From: Betaproteobacteria bacterium
GTDB taxonomy: Bacteria > Pseudomonadota > Gammaproteobacteria > Burkholderiales > SG8-39
NCBI GenBank assembly: GCA_011391185.1
Contig: JAABRB010000006.1
Coordinates: 1 to 28,713, forward strand
DNA length: 28,713 bases
Direction: 5' to 3'
Below, one piece after another: positions 1 through 8,508 of this stretch; the first letter of the stretch is position 1, and each line of letters begins with the position of its first letter. Under the pieces are notes generated by a model. It saw only the letters and a program-made list of their open reading frames with translations, searched no databases and was not told the origin of the DNA. The position numbers and the translations under genes are program-made.

Positions 1-50
1 GCCCTGTCAGGCTCGGCGGGGCCGCGTCCCCGACGCGAACGGCGCCCGCT
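1..50 (+). promoter_or_regulatory. SAH riboswitch, 3' part (5' part lies outside the window)
   Basis: The first 50 bases contain the two conserved 3' blocks of the S-adenosylhomocysteine riboswitch family. These are CAGGCTCGG at 8-16 and AACGGCGCCCGC at 38-49, and they lie directly upstream of ahcY, where this riboswitch is normally found. Between them is a GC-rich hairpin (CGGGG 17-21 with CCCCG 28-32) in the place of the variable arm. The expected 5' partner (CCGAGGAGCGCTGC-like), which pairs with both blocks, would lie just before position 1. From the family, SAH binding switches expression on so that AhcY removes the inhibitor. The call rests on remembered consensus motifs plus gene context. 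Confidence 0.75.
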
Positions 51-67
51 CGTTGAAGGAGTTCTCC

Positions 68-1480
<1,413 letters not shown>

Positions 1481-1485
1481 CCGCT

Positions 1486-1526
1486 GCGCGTTGGAGCGTC
1501 GCGCGATGACGCGACGCTCAACGCGC
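1486..1526 (+). terminator. Long stem-loop between ahcY and metF
   Basis: An almost perfect inverted repeat: 1486-1493 plus 1495-1503 pair with 1510-1526 (17 bp, one bulged G at 1494), closing a six-base loop CGATGA. No T-run follows, so it is not a canonical intrinsic terminator. It may act as an attenuator, a Rho-assisted terminator, or an mRNA-stabilising barrier that gives ahcY and metF different expression. A second small hairpin, GCGCA/TGCGC, lies at 1556-1572, just before the metF start. Confidence 0.55.
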
Positions 1527-1587
1527 GATGCGCTGTTCGGAGAGTGCCAGGCGGAGCGCAGGTTCAATGCGCTGATGGTGAGCCGCA

Positions 1588-2433
1588 ATGGATAGCCAGA
1601 ATCGTCACCCGCGCAGTTTCAGCTTCGAATTCTTTCCGCCGAAAACGCCGGAAGGAGTCGAAAAGCTGCGTGCCGCGCGCCGCCAGCTCGCGCGGCTCGA
1701 GCCGAAATTCTTTTCCGTCACCTACGGCGCGGGCGGCTCGACGCGCGACCGCACGCTCGAGACGGTCCTCGAGATCAAGGCCGAGGGCAGCGCTGCCGCG
1801 CCGCACCTGTCGTGCGTCGGGTCCACGCGCGATGATCTGCGATCGGTCCTCGCACAGTACCGGTCACATGGCATCCGGCACATCGTCGCGTTGCGGGGCG
1901 ACATGCCGTCCGGTGCCGCGAGCGCCGGGGATCTCCGTCACGCGAACGAGCTCGTCGCATTCATCCGGAAAGAAACGGGCGACTGGTTCCGCATCGAGGT
2001 GGCGTGCTATCCGGAGTTTCATCCGCAGGCGCGCGACGCGGACGAAGACCTGCGGAACTTCAAGCGCAAGGTCGAGGCCGGCGCCGATGCTGCGATCACG
2101 CAGTATTTCTACAATGCCGACGCGTACTTCCGGTTCGTCGACGCGTGCAGCGCGCTCGGCGTCAAGGTGCCGATCGTCCCGGGAATCATGCCGATCGGGA
2201 ACTTCAGCCAGCTCGCGCGCTTCTCGGACGCCTGCGGTGCCGAGATTCCCCGGTGGCTCCGTCTGAAGCTCCAGGGGTACGGCGACGATGCGGAATCGAT
2301 CCGCCGCCTCGGCCTGGATGTCGTCACCGAACTGTGCGAACGTCTCCTCGCGCAGGGTGCGCCGGGCCTGCACTTCTATACGATGAACCGGGCCGACCTC
2401 ACGACCGATCTCTGGCGGCGACTGGGTTTGTAG
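1588..2433 (+). CDS. metF: 5,10-methylenetetrahydrofolate reductase
   Basis: This flavoprotein reduces 5,10-methylene-THF to 5-methyl-THF, the methyl donor for methionine synthesis. The 281-residue product matches the short bacterial MetF type without the eukaryotic regulatory domain. It opens with the typical FSFEFFPPKT block (residues 11-20). It then has FSVTYGAGGSTRDRT (about 41-55), the flavin/folate barrel segment ALRGD (about 95-99), and ITQYFY followed by PGIMPI (about 165-200). It ends with HFYTMNR near the C-terminus. It lies 107 bp downstream of ahcY on the same strand and completes the homocysteine-to-methionine branch; no methionine synthase gene is in the window. The ATG at 1588 puts the FSFEFFPPKT block at the usual distance from the N-terminus. 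Confidence 0.96.
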   Translation: MDSQNRHPRSFSFEFFPPKTPEGVEKLRAARRQLARLEPKFFSVTYGAGGSTRDRTLETVLEIKAEGSAAAPHLSCVGSTRDDLRSVLAQYRSHGIRHIVALRGDMPSGAASAGDLRHANELVAFIRKETGDWFRIEVACYPEFHPQARDADEDLRNFKRKVEAGADAAITQYFYNADAYFRFVDACSALGVKVPIVPGIMPIGNFSQLARFSDACGAEIPRWLRLKLQGYGDDAESIRRLGLDVVTELCERLLAQGAPGLHFYTMNRADLTTDLWRRLGL

Positions 2434-2663
2434 CGCCTCCCGGGGGCTGGCAAGTGCGGCGCCTGAGTTAATGGTCGCTCTCCGGCGAACGCGCGTTCCG
2501 CGCGGGTGTCCCGGGCTGCTGCTGCGCAGCATCGAAACGGCGATCGGCTGATTGTCGAGGACTCTCGACCGTGTCAGTCATCGGACATTCCCGGTCCGGA
2601 GATCTGCCGCGACCGTCCGTCCATCGGTCGGCGCGTCCCGCCCTGCCCGGCCGACGAGCGCGG

Positions 2664-2672
2664 TGCTAACAT
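2664..2672 (+). promoter_or_regulatory. Candidate extended -10 element of the orphan response regulator
   Basis: TGCTAACAT fits a TGn-extended -10 hexamer and lies 38 bases upstream of the GTG start at 2711. There is no good -35, as is common for extended -10 promoters. The rest of the 277-bp gap after metF shows only short GC-rich inverted repeats. Confidence 0.3.
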
Positions 2673-2710
2673 GATCAGAACAACAACAACACAATCGCAA
2701 GAGGGGCATC

Positions 2711-3421
2711 GTGAAGATTCTGGTGGTCGACGGCCACCCCCTCATTCTTGAGGGGCTCCATCAGCTGCTCAGGCAACTCGACAGCGAGGTCGAGGTGCTG
2801 GACGCCCAGACCGGCGACGAGGGCCTGCGCCTCGCCGACGCGCATCCCGACGCGGATATCCTGCTGCTCGGCGTGGAAATGCCCGACCCCCGGGGCGTTG
2901 CCCTGCTTCGCGCACTTCGCGAGCGCCATGCCTACATGCGTATCGTGGTGATGTCGACGACGGTGCGCCGCGAAGACGTCGTGGAGGTGATGGACGTCGG
3001 CGCAATGGGTTTTCTGCCGAAGAAGTCGCCCCGACTGCTCATGCTGCACGCGCTGAGGCTGGTCATGATGGGCGGTGTCTACGTCCCGCGCGCCACGTTC
3101 AGCACCCCCACTGACGAGTCTCCGGACCTTGCGACAGCCGCGCGCCGGCCCGGACACAAACCCGTGACGGCACGTGAGATCGGGCTGACGGATCGCCAGG
3201 CGCAGGTGCTCGCCCTGATCATGGAAGGCAAGTCCAACAAGGCGATCTGTCGCGAACTGGGGCTGGCCGACGGCACAGTGAAGATCCACGTTGCCGCGAT
3301 TCTGCGGACGCTCAACGTCGCCACTCGCACGCAGGCGGTCATCGAAGCGGCGCGCCTCGGCCTCAATGTCGATGGCACGCAGGATTCCGCCGATCGGCCT
3401 GCACGCTCACAGCACGTCTGA
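2711..3421 (+). CDS. NarL/FixJ-type response regulator with a degenerate receiver lacking the phosphoacceptor Asp
   Basis: A 236-residue DNA-binding regulator with a receiver domain (about 1-120) and a LuxR-type helix-turn-helix (about 155-220, beginning GLTDRQAQVLALI and containing SNKAICRELGLADGTVKIH). In typical receivers the strand-3 motif is LLD-x-x-MP. Here it reads DILLLGVEMP, so Gly54 (GGC) occupies the phosphorylation site. The acidic pair is also reduced: VDGH (Asp7-Gly8) replaces VDDH. The conserved Lys in GFLPKK is kept. Phosphorelay control is therefore unlikely, and it may bind DNA constitutively or respond to another signal. The start is GTG at 2711 with AGAGGGG just upstream. 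No kinase gene adjoins it, and its targets are unknown. Confidence 0.9.
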   Translation: MKILVVDGHPLILEGLHQLLRQLDSEVEVLDAQTGDEGLRLADAHPDADILLLGVEMPDPRGVALLRALRERHAYMRIVVMSTTVRREDVVEVMDVGAMGFLPKKSPRLLMLHALRLVMMGGVYVPRATFSTPTDESPDLATAARRPGHKPVTAREIGLTDRQAQVLALIMEGKSNKAICRELGLADGTVKIHVAAILRTLNVATRTQAVIEAARLGLNVDGTQDSADRPARSQHV

Positions 3422-3466
3422 ATCACCCGCACGCGCGATCCGGTAGCAGGGGCTGGGGAGAAGAAC

Positions 3467-3497
3467 CCCGGCATCGCGCCGCTGGCGCGATGCCGGG
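3467..3497 (+). terminator. Strong GC-rich terminator-like hairpin after the response regulator
   Basis: A perfect 14-bp inverted repeat (3467-3480 with 3484-3497) around a GCT loop, 46 bp after the stop codon. No T-run follows. A second perfect 9-bp inverted repeat (3507-3515 with 3531-3539) follows at once. The remaining gap to 3678 holds no recognisable gene; it ends in a short hairpin TAGGCC-ATTG-GGCCTA (3666-3681) that overlaps the stop codon of the minus-strand ada-like gene. Confidence 0.55.
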
Positions 3498-3678
3498 ACC
3501 AGGCAATCTCCCGGCGGAGAGGAGTGTGCTGCCGGGAGAATGAGGCGAAGCGCGACGGTCTTGACTTGACGGGCTTGCCGCGCCAGACGGGCTACTACGG
3601 GTTGGCCCTCGCCCCAGCTTCAAGTATCGGAAATGTCGCGCGCCGGGACCATCTGCTGGAGTAACTAGGCCATTGGGC

Positions 3679-4560
3679 CTATCCGGTTGCGAGCGCGGGG
3701 TCGGCACGCATTGCGCGCTCCCGGGCAATCAGCGTCGCCTTGCGTTCCACCCCCCATCGATAATCCCCCAGATCGCCGCTCGCGCGTATGACCCGGTGGC
3801 ACGGAATGAGTACGGCAACCGGATTTGCGCCCACCGCGGACCCCACGGCGCGCGCGGCAGTTCGCGATCCGATCGCCCGCGCGAGATCGCCGTACGACAC
3901 GAGATCCCCTGGCGGCACGCGCAGCAACGCCTCCCACACCTTGATCTGGAAGTTGCTCCCTCTGACCCAGACATGCACGGGCTCTGCGGGCGGCGCCGCG
4001 CAGAACATCCGTTGCACGACTGCAACCGCGGCGCCGTCGTCGCGGTGAATCGCGGCGAGCGGCCACTCTGCGATCAGCTCGTCACGCAATGCGTCGCGTC
4101 CGCCACGGCCGACGAATGCGAGCTTGCAGACGCCGCGTGGCGTGAGTGCTGCAAGCGCCTCGCCAAAAGGCGTCGGGGCCCAGCCGTACCGGATGTCGAC
4201 ACCCCGCCCGAGCGCGCGGTGCTCGCCGGGAGACACCGCCTCGCTTGCCACGAGGAGATCATGCAGGCGCCCGGGGCTGGAGAGACCGGCGGTGTAGGCC
4301 GCGTCGAGCACGCTCGGCGCCTCGCGCAGCACCTGCTTCGCGTGCTCCTTCGTCAGATATTGCAGAAAGCGCTTCGGACTGATACCCGCCCATTGCGAGA
4401 AGCGGCGCTGCAACTCGGATTCCGACAGCCCGACGTGCGCGGCAATCTCGGCAAGACGCGGCTGGCGCGGCGAGTTCGTGCGTACGAACGCGATCGCCCT
4501 GGCGATCTGCTGGTAGGCCCGGCTCTGCTCCGCCAGGGCACCCATTGCGGGAGTGTCCAT
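3679..4560 (-). CDS. Ada-like protein: AraC-type helix-turn-helix fused to O6-methylguanine-DNA methyltransferase
   Basis: The 293-residue protein combines an AraC-type DNA-binding domain (about residues 15-110, with LAEIAAHVGLSESELQRRFSQ) and a C-terminal methylated-DNA cysteine S-methyltransferase domain (about 125-285). The suicide acceptor motif IPCHRVI is present with Cys254, preceded by FQIKVWEALLRVPPG and the NPVAVL segment. The zinc-binding methylphosphotriester domain of E. coli Ada is absent, so the Ada way of sensing phosphotriesters is missing. It probably repairs O6-alkylguanine and may regulate genes by another cue. The ATG at 4560 is the likely start, although its Shine-Dalgarno site is weak; the frame is open further upstream to 4665. 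It is divergent from the tfoX-like gene at 4664. Confidence 0.88.
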   Translation of the reverse strand: MDTPAMGALAEQSRAYQQIARAIAFVRTNSPRQPRLAEIAAHVGLSESELQRRFSQWAGISPKRFLQYLTKEHAKQVLREAPSVLDAAYTAGLSSPGRLHDLLVASEAVSPGEHRALGRGVDIRYGWAPTPFGEALAALTPRGVCKLAFVGRGGRDALRDELIAEWPLAAIHRDDGAAVAVVQRMFCAAPPAEPVHVWVRGSNFQIKVWEALLRVPPGDLVSYGDLARAIGSRTAARAVGSAVGANPVAVLIPCHRVIRASGDLGDYRWGVERKATLIARERAMRADPALATG

Positions 4561-4663
4561 GGCCCGCAGTCTAGGCAAGGCCGGTCGCCCGCGCCACCCG
4601 TTTCCTGCGCAGGATAGACTCGGCAATCCGTACCGCCGCACTGCCGCCCCCGCCCACTTCCCC

Positions 4664-5059
4664 ATGCCGAGGACACCCGGACCCAGCGAGTTCGTCGTGC
4701 ACGTGCTCGAGCTGCTCGCGCCGTTCGGAAGCGTCTCGGCACGCCCGATGTTCGGCGGATATGGAATCTATCGCGACGCGCTCATGTTCGCCCTCGTCGC
4801 AGACGATGTGCTCTACGTGAAGGCGGACAGCGGGAACCGCAGCGAATTCGAGGCTGCCGGATCGGCGCCTTTCAGCTACACCGCGCGCCGCAGACAGGTG
4901 ATCCTCTCGTATTGGCGTGCGCCCGAGGAAGCGCTCGAAAGCCGCGAAGCCATGCAGCCCTGGGCGCGCAGCGCTTTCGCTGCCGCGCTGCGCGCAAAAC
5001 CGGGATCACCGACTTCGAAGGCCCCGAAGCGGCCACGGCGCGTGATGCGCCGTCGTTAA
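4664..5059 (+). CDS. TfoX/Sxy N-terminal domain protein
   Basis: A 131-residue protein consisting of one TfoX/Sxy N-terminal domain. It shows the family pattern LAPFGSVSARPMFGGYGIYRD near residues 17-37, then LMFALVADDVLYVKAD and FSYTARRRQVILSYWRAPEEAL. The C-terminal TfoX domain is missing, as in many stand-alone proteins of this family that have no proven competence role. The last 25 residues are basic (KAPKRPRRVMRRR). The ATG at 4664 is the chosen start; the frame is open back to 4553 but would then overlap the divergent ada-like start. The last 19 coding bases before the TAA are repeated exactly after the stop. Function beyond the domain call is unknown. Confidence 0.85.
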   Translation: MPRTPGPSEFVVHVLELLAPFGSVSARPMFGGYGIYRDALMFALVADDVLYVKADSGNRSEFEAAGSAPFSYTARRRQVILSYWRAPEEALESREAMQPWARSAFAAALRAKPGSPTSKAPKRPRRVMRRR

Positions 5060-5082
5060 CCTTGCGCGTGATGCGCCGTCGT
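5038..5082 (+). repeat. 19-bp direct duplication spanning the end of the tfoX-like gene
   Basis: GCGCGTGATGCGCCGTCGT occurs at 5038-5056 and again at 5064-5082, separated by TAACCTT, which holds the stop codon. The first copy encodes the last codons of the protein; the second is noncoding. It looks like a recent tandem duplication. Confidence 0.9.
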
Positions 5083-5098
5083 CAATCCCGCGCAGGCC

Positions 5099-5851
5099 TC
5101 AGTCCGACACCGGCCCCAACCACTCCACGCGATAGAGGTCGAGGCGCCGGTCGCGCTACATCCGGACCGATCCCTCGTCGCGCAGCCTGCGCAGCTTCTC
5201 GAGATCCACGTCCGCCACGAGCACGGTTTCTGAATCGGGCGTGCCCTCGGCGGCGGCCGCGTCGTGCACTTTCCTGCCCCGCACGGCCTCCACATACTGT
5301 TGCGGCGTCATTCGATCGGGATAGTCCTTGTACCCGGGGATGCGGCCGCCGGCGATGATCGCCCGCAGGTTGAGCTGCTTGCAGAGTTCCTTGCGCGCAT
5401 CGTAGGGTCGCCGCCCGAGGCGCATCGATCGGTAGTCGGGGTCGACCACGACTTCCGCGCCATAGAGCACGTCTCCGTCGGGATCGTGCGTGGTGAAATA
5501 CGCGTCGCCCGTGATTTCGCCGTAGGAATGCGAGTCGCCATACCGCTCGTAGTCGACGATCAGCGAGAGCGCCGCGGCAACGATGCGCCCCCGGTCCTCG
5601 ATCCCGATCCGGCCTTCGGCGAAGTGGCTGAGCATCGACTGGAATTTCTCCTTCGACATCGCGCCGCCGAACTGACCGCCCATCGTCGCGTAAACGCGTC
5701 CGGTGATGCTGCGCATCGCGTCGTAGTCGTCGGGCCGCAGGTTGCGCAGCCGCAACCGGTGGCGGGTGCGAGTGGCCTTCCTGGCGCCCCGCGCACCCTC
5801 GTCCGCCGTGGCCCCTTCGGCAGACCGGGCAATTTTCGTTTGATCCGTCAT
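5099..5851 (-). pseudogene. Decayed GNAT/carbon-nitrogen hydrolase fusion gene: nitrilase core deleted, in-frame TAG before the conserved tail
   Basis: Residues 33-205 match the N-terminal GNAT acetyltransferase domain of the bifunctional GNAT/nitrilase family, including LRLRNLRPDDYDAM, ALSLIVDYERYGDSHSY and RAIIAGGRIPGYKDYPDRM. Full-length members continue into a nitrilase domain of about 300 residues. Here the sequence jumps from EAVRGRKVHDA to ETVLVADVDLEKLRRLRDEGSVRM, which looks like a nitrilase C-terminus. It then meets TAG at 5156-5158. Reading on in the same frame gives RDRRLDLYRVEWLGPVSD and a TGA at 5099-5101, which is the expected end of a nitrilase. The apparent open frame is 231 codons (5156-5851). 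It lies 34 bp downstream of the threonine dehydratase-like gene on the same strand. The GNAT part could still fold. The family match is from memory of the proteins; the frame and the stop are seen directly. Confidence 0.8.
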
Positions 5852-5885
5852 GTGCCTCTGCCCTTCCCGTGCTCCAATGTCTTGC

Positions 5886-6863
5886 TTATACGGGGTTTAT
5901 GGACTCCGCGGCGGCGAGGATGCGCTGGAACACCGTCCGGTCGACGTTGCCGCCCGAGGCAATCAAGCCCACGCGCTTGCCGCGCCAGCGGTCGCGCTCC
6001 TTGAGCGCGGCGGCCAGCGGCGCGGCGCCGGCCCCCTCGATGACGTTGTGCGTATCGGTAAAGTAGTGGCGCATCGCGGCTTCGACTTCCGCATCGGACA
6101 CTTCCACGATGCGCTCGGCCCCGGCGAAAATCATTTCGAGCGCCTCCGGCACCGGCACGCGCACTGCCATGCCATCCGCAACCGTGTTGGCGCTTTCCGT
6201 CTCGATCGACCGCCGCCCGGCGAAAGAAAGTGCGTACGCGTTGGCGTTCGTCGACACCACCCCCACGATCGGCGTGGCGACCCCCAGCGCATCGCGCGCG
6301 CTGATCAGGCCGCAGATTCCACTGCCACAGCCGATCGGCACATACACCGCGTCGAGCGGCGGCGCGCCGCGCAGGAGCTCGAGCGCGTAGCTCGCGACAC
6401 CGGCCACCAGCTCCCGCTGGAAAGGTCCGATGAACTCGAGTCCTTCGCCCGAAGCAAGCTCGCCGGCACGCACGCGCGCTGCGTCGAAGTCCTGCCCGTG
6501 CTCGATGAGCTCCGCACCCAGCGCGCGCATCGCCGCGTTCTTCTCGCGGCTGTTGCCGTGCGGCACCAGGATCACGCACCGCGCGCCGGCGCGCGCGCAG
6601 GCAAAGGCGAGGCTCTGGCCATGATTGCCGCGGGTCGCGCTGATGACGCCCCGAAAACCCACTCGCTGACGCAAAGCGTCGAGCAGCACCAGGCCGCCGC
6701 GCACCTTGAACGCGCCGATCGGCGTGTGGTTTTCGTGCTTGACCCACAGCTCGACGCCGACACGCTCATTCAGCAGGGGCCAGCTGTACTGGGGGGTGGG
6801 CGGAATCACGGCGTGCACGAGCGCGGCCGCGCTTTCCAGCTCCGTCAGGTCGAGTCGCCGCAA
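5886..6863 (-). CDS. PLP-dependent threonine/serine dehydratase-like lyase (fold type II)
   Basis: A 325-residue enzyme of the tryptophan-synthase-beta fold, probably deaminating threonine, serine or a hydroxyamino acid to a 2-oxo acid. The Schiff-base lysine is Lys53 in PIGAFKVRGG. The conserved SATRGNHGQSLA block (about residues 75-86) and the phosphate-binding loop GCGSGICG (about 178-185) are present, and SGGNVD lies near the C-terminus. There is no ACT regulatory domain, so it is the short catabolic-type or hydroxyaspartate lyase-like form rather than biosynthetic IlvA. The start is TTG at 6863, supported by GGGAGG 8 bases upstream. It heads a two-gene unit with the decayed GNAT gene. 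The exact substrate is not resolved. Confidence 0.9.
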   Translation of the reverse strand: MRRLDLTELESAAALVHAVIPPTPQYSWPLLNERVGVELWVKHENHTPIGAFKVRGGLVLLDALRQRVGFRGVISATRGNHGQSLAFACARAGARCVILVPHGNSREKNAAMRALGAELIEHGQDFDAARVRAGELASGEGLEFIGPFQRELVAGVASYALELLRGAPPLDAVYVPIGCGSGICGLISARDALGVATPIVGVVSTNANAYALSFAGRRSIETESANTVADGMAVRVPVPEALEMIFAGAERIVEVSDAEVEAAMRHYFTDTHNVIEGAGAAPLAAALKERDRWRGKRVGLIASGGNVDRTVFQRILAAAESINPV

Positions 6864-6953
6864 TGCGCTAGCCTCCCGGCCGGAATCTTACCCGCGCACC
6901 GGGGAAGCCGAGCGGAAATTCGCCGCAGCGGAGTACCGGTCGAATAGGTGCCC

Positions 6954-6962
6954 TGTTAAGCT
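6954..6962 (+). promoter_or_regulatory. Candidate extended -10 element of the M20 peptidase gene
   Basis: TGTTAAGCT (TG-n-TAAGCT) lies 29 bases before the ATG at 6992, within the divergent gap between the dehydratase and peptidase genes. A related TAAGCT at 8458-8463 precedes the lipoprotein gene. Confidence 0.3.
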
Positions 6963-6991
6963 TTCCGATCCACACTTGAGTCTCCTTGTCC

Positions 6992-8437
6992 ATGGCCGCT
7001 CAGAACAACTCCGTCGATTCGCGCGCGCTCCTCGAGTTCACGGGACGGAAATGGGACGCGGAGATCGTCCCGCAGCTCGTCGAGTACATCCGCGTCCCCG
7101 CGAAGTCGCCGCATTTCGATCGCAGCTGGGAATCGAACGGCCACATCGAGGCCGTTGTGCGCCATGCCGAGAAGTGGTGTCGCGCCCAGCCGATCGCCGG
7201 CATGATGCTCGAGATCGTGCGGATTCCGAACCGTACACCGCTGCTCTTCTTCGAGATTCCGGGCGCAGGCAACCGCACGGTACTGCTCTACGGTCATCTC
7301 GACAAGCAGCCGGAAATGACCGGCTGGCGCGCGGGTCTCGGGCCCTGGACGCCCGTGATCGAGGACGGGCTGCTGTACGGCCGGGGCGGCGCGGACGACG
7401 GCTACGCGGTGTTCGCCTCGCTCACGGCGATCCTCGCGCTGCAGGAACACGGCATCCCCCATGCGCGCTGCGTTGGGGTCATCGAGTGTTGCGAGGAGAG
7501 CGGCAGCTACGATCTGCCTGCATATCTCGAGGCGCTCGCATCCCGAATCGGGCAGGTCGACTTCGTGATCGGGCTCGACTCGGGGTGCGGCAACTATGAC
7601 CAGCTCTGGGTCACGACATCACTCCGTGGCATCGCCGCCGGCACCCTCGCGGTCGAGGTCCTGTCCGAGGGCGTGCATTCCGGGGACGCGAGCGGTATCG
7701 TTCCGTCTTCGTTCCGCGTTGCGCGCACGCTGCTCGACCGCCTGGACGATTCGCGCACCGGCACAGTCGCGTCGCGCGAGTTTCATGCCGAGATTCCGGC
7801 CGAGCGCATCGACCAGGCTCGCGCAGCCGGCACGATTCTCGGCGACATGATCTGGAAGAAATTTCCGTATGCGGGCGAAACGCGTCCGATGACTTCCAAC
7901 CCGGGCGAAGCGGTGCTGAACCGCACCTGGCGCCCGGCCCTGTCCATCACGGGTGCCGATGGACTGCCGGCCATTGCCGACGCCGGCAACGTGCTTCGTT
8001 CGAGGACCGCGCTCAAGCTCTCGCTGCGCCTGCCGCCGACGGTGGACGCCGCACATGCCACACGCACCATGCAGCGCATTCTCGAGGCGGATCCGCCGTA
8101 CGGCGCGAGCGTGTCATTTGCGGCCGATCAGGCCGCAACGGGCTGGAACGCACCGCCCACCGCCGCGTGGCTCGGGGCCGCCCTCGAGACCGCCTCCCGC
8201 GCCTGCTTCGATCGATCCGCAGCCTTCATGGGCGAAGGCGGGACGATTCCGTTCATGGGCATGCTGGGGAAATCATTCCCGGAGGCGCAGTTTCTGATCA
8301 CCGGTGTCCTCGGTCCGAAGTCGAACGCGCATGGACCGAACGAGTTTCTGCACATTCCCTACGCGAAGCGCCTCACCGCCTGCGTCGCGCATGTCCTTGC
8401 CGCGCACTGGTACGCACCGCCGATGCGATCGCGTTAG
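6992..8437 (+). CDS. M20 family metallopeptidase (dipeptidase-like)
   Basis: A 481-residue zinc hydrolase of the M20 clan. The metal-site pattern is complete: LLYGHLDKQPE (His and first Asp environment, about residues 93-103), GRGGADDGYA (bridging Asp, about 123-132), ECCEESGS (catalytic and ligand Glu, about 158-165), GLDSGCGN (ligand Asp), and AHGPNEFLH near the C-terminus (last His ligand). The middle GVHSGDASGIVPSSF belongs to the dimerisation lid. There is no signal peptide, so it is likely cytosolic. The ATG at 6992 is preferred over an in-frame TTG at 6986. The lipoprotein gene follows 71 bp downstream. Substrate is unknown; dipeptides or acylated amino acids are typical. Confidence 0.93.
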   Translation: MAAQNNSVDSRALLEFTGRKWDAEIVPQLVEYIRVPAKSPHFDRSWESNGHIEAVVRHAEKWCRAQPIAGMMLEIVRIPNRTPLLFFEIPGAGNRTVLLYGHLDKQPEMTGWRAGLGPWTPVIEDGLLYGRGGADDGYAVFASLTAILALQEHGIPHARCVGVIECCEESGSYDLPAYLEALASRIGQVDFVIGLDSGCGNYDQLWVTTSLRGIAAGTLAVEVLSEGVHSGDASGIVPSSFRVARTLLDRLDDSRTGTVASREFHAEIPAERIDQARAAGTILGDMIWKKFPYAGETRPMTSNPGEAVLNRTWRPALSITGADGLPAIADAGNVLRSRTALKLSLRLPPTVDAAHATRTMQRILEADPPYGASVSFAADQAATGWNAPPTAAWLGAALETASRACFDRSAAFMGEGGTIPFMGMLGKSFPEAQFLITGVLGPKSNAHGPNEFLHIPYAKRLTACVAHVLAAHWYAPPMRSR

Positions 8438-8508
8438 GCATCATCGCCGGACTGCCTTAAGCTTGTGCGCGGGCGGGGAGCGTTCCCCCGCCATGATCTG
8501 GAGAACCG

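Noticed and set aside
1531..1587. A second SAH or SAM riboswitch before metF
   Set aside because: GCCAGGCGG and a GCGCA/TGCGC hairpin are loosely similar to aptamer parts, but the conserved core blocks and their order are missing.
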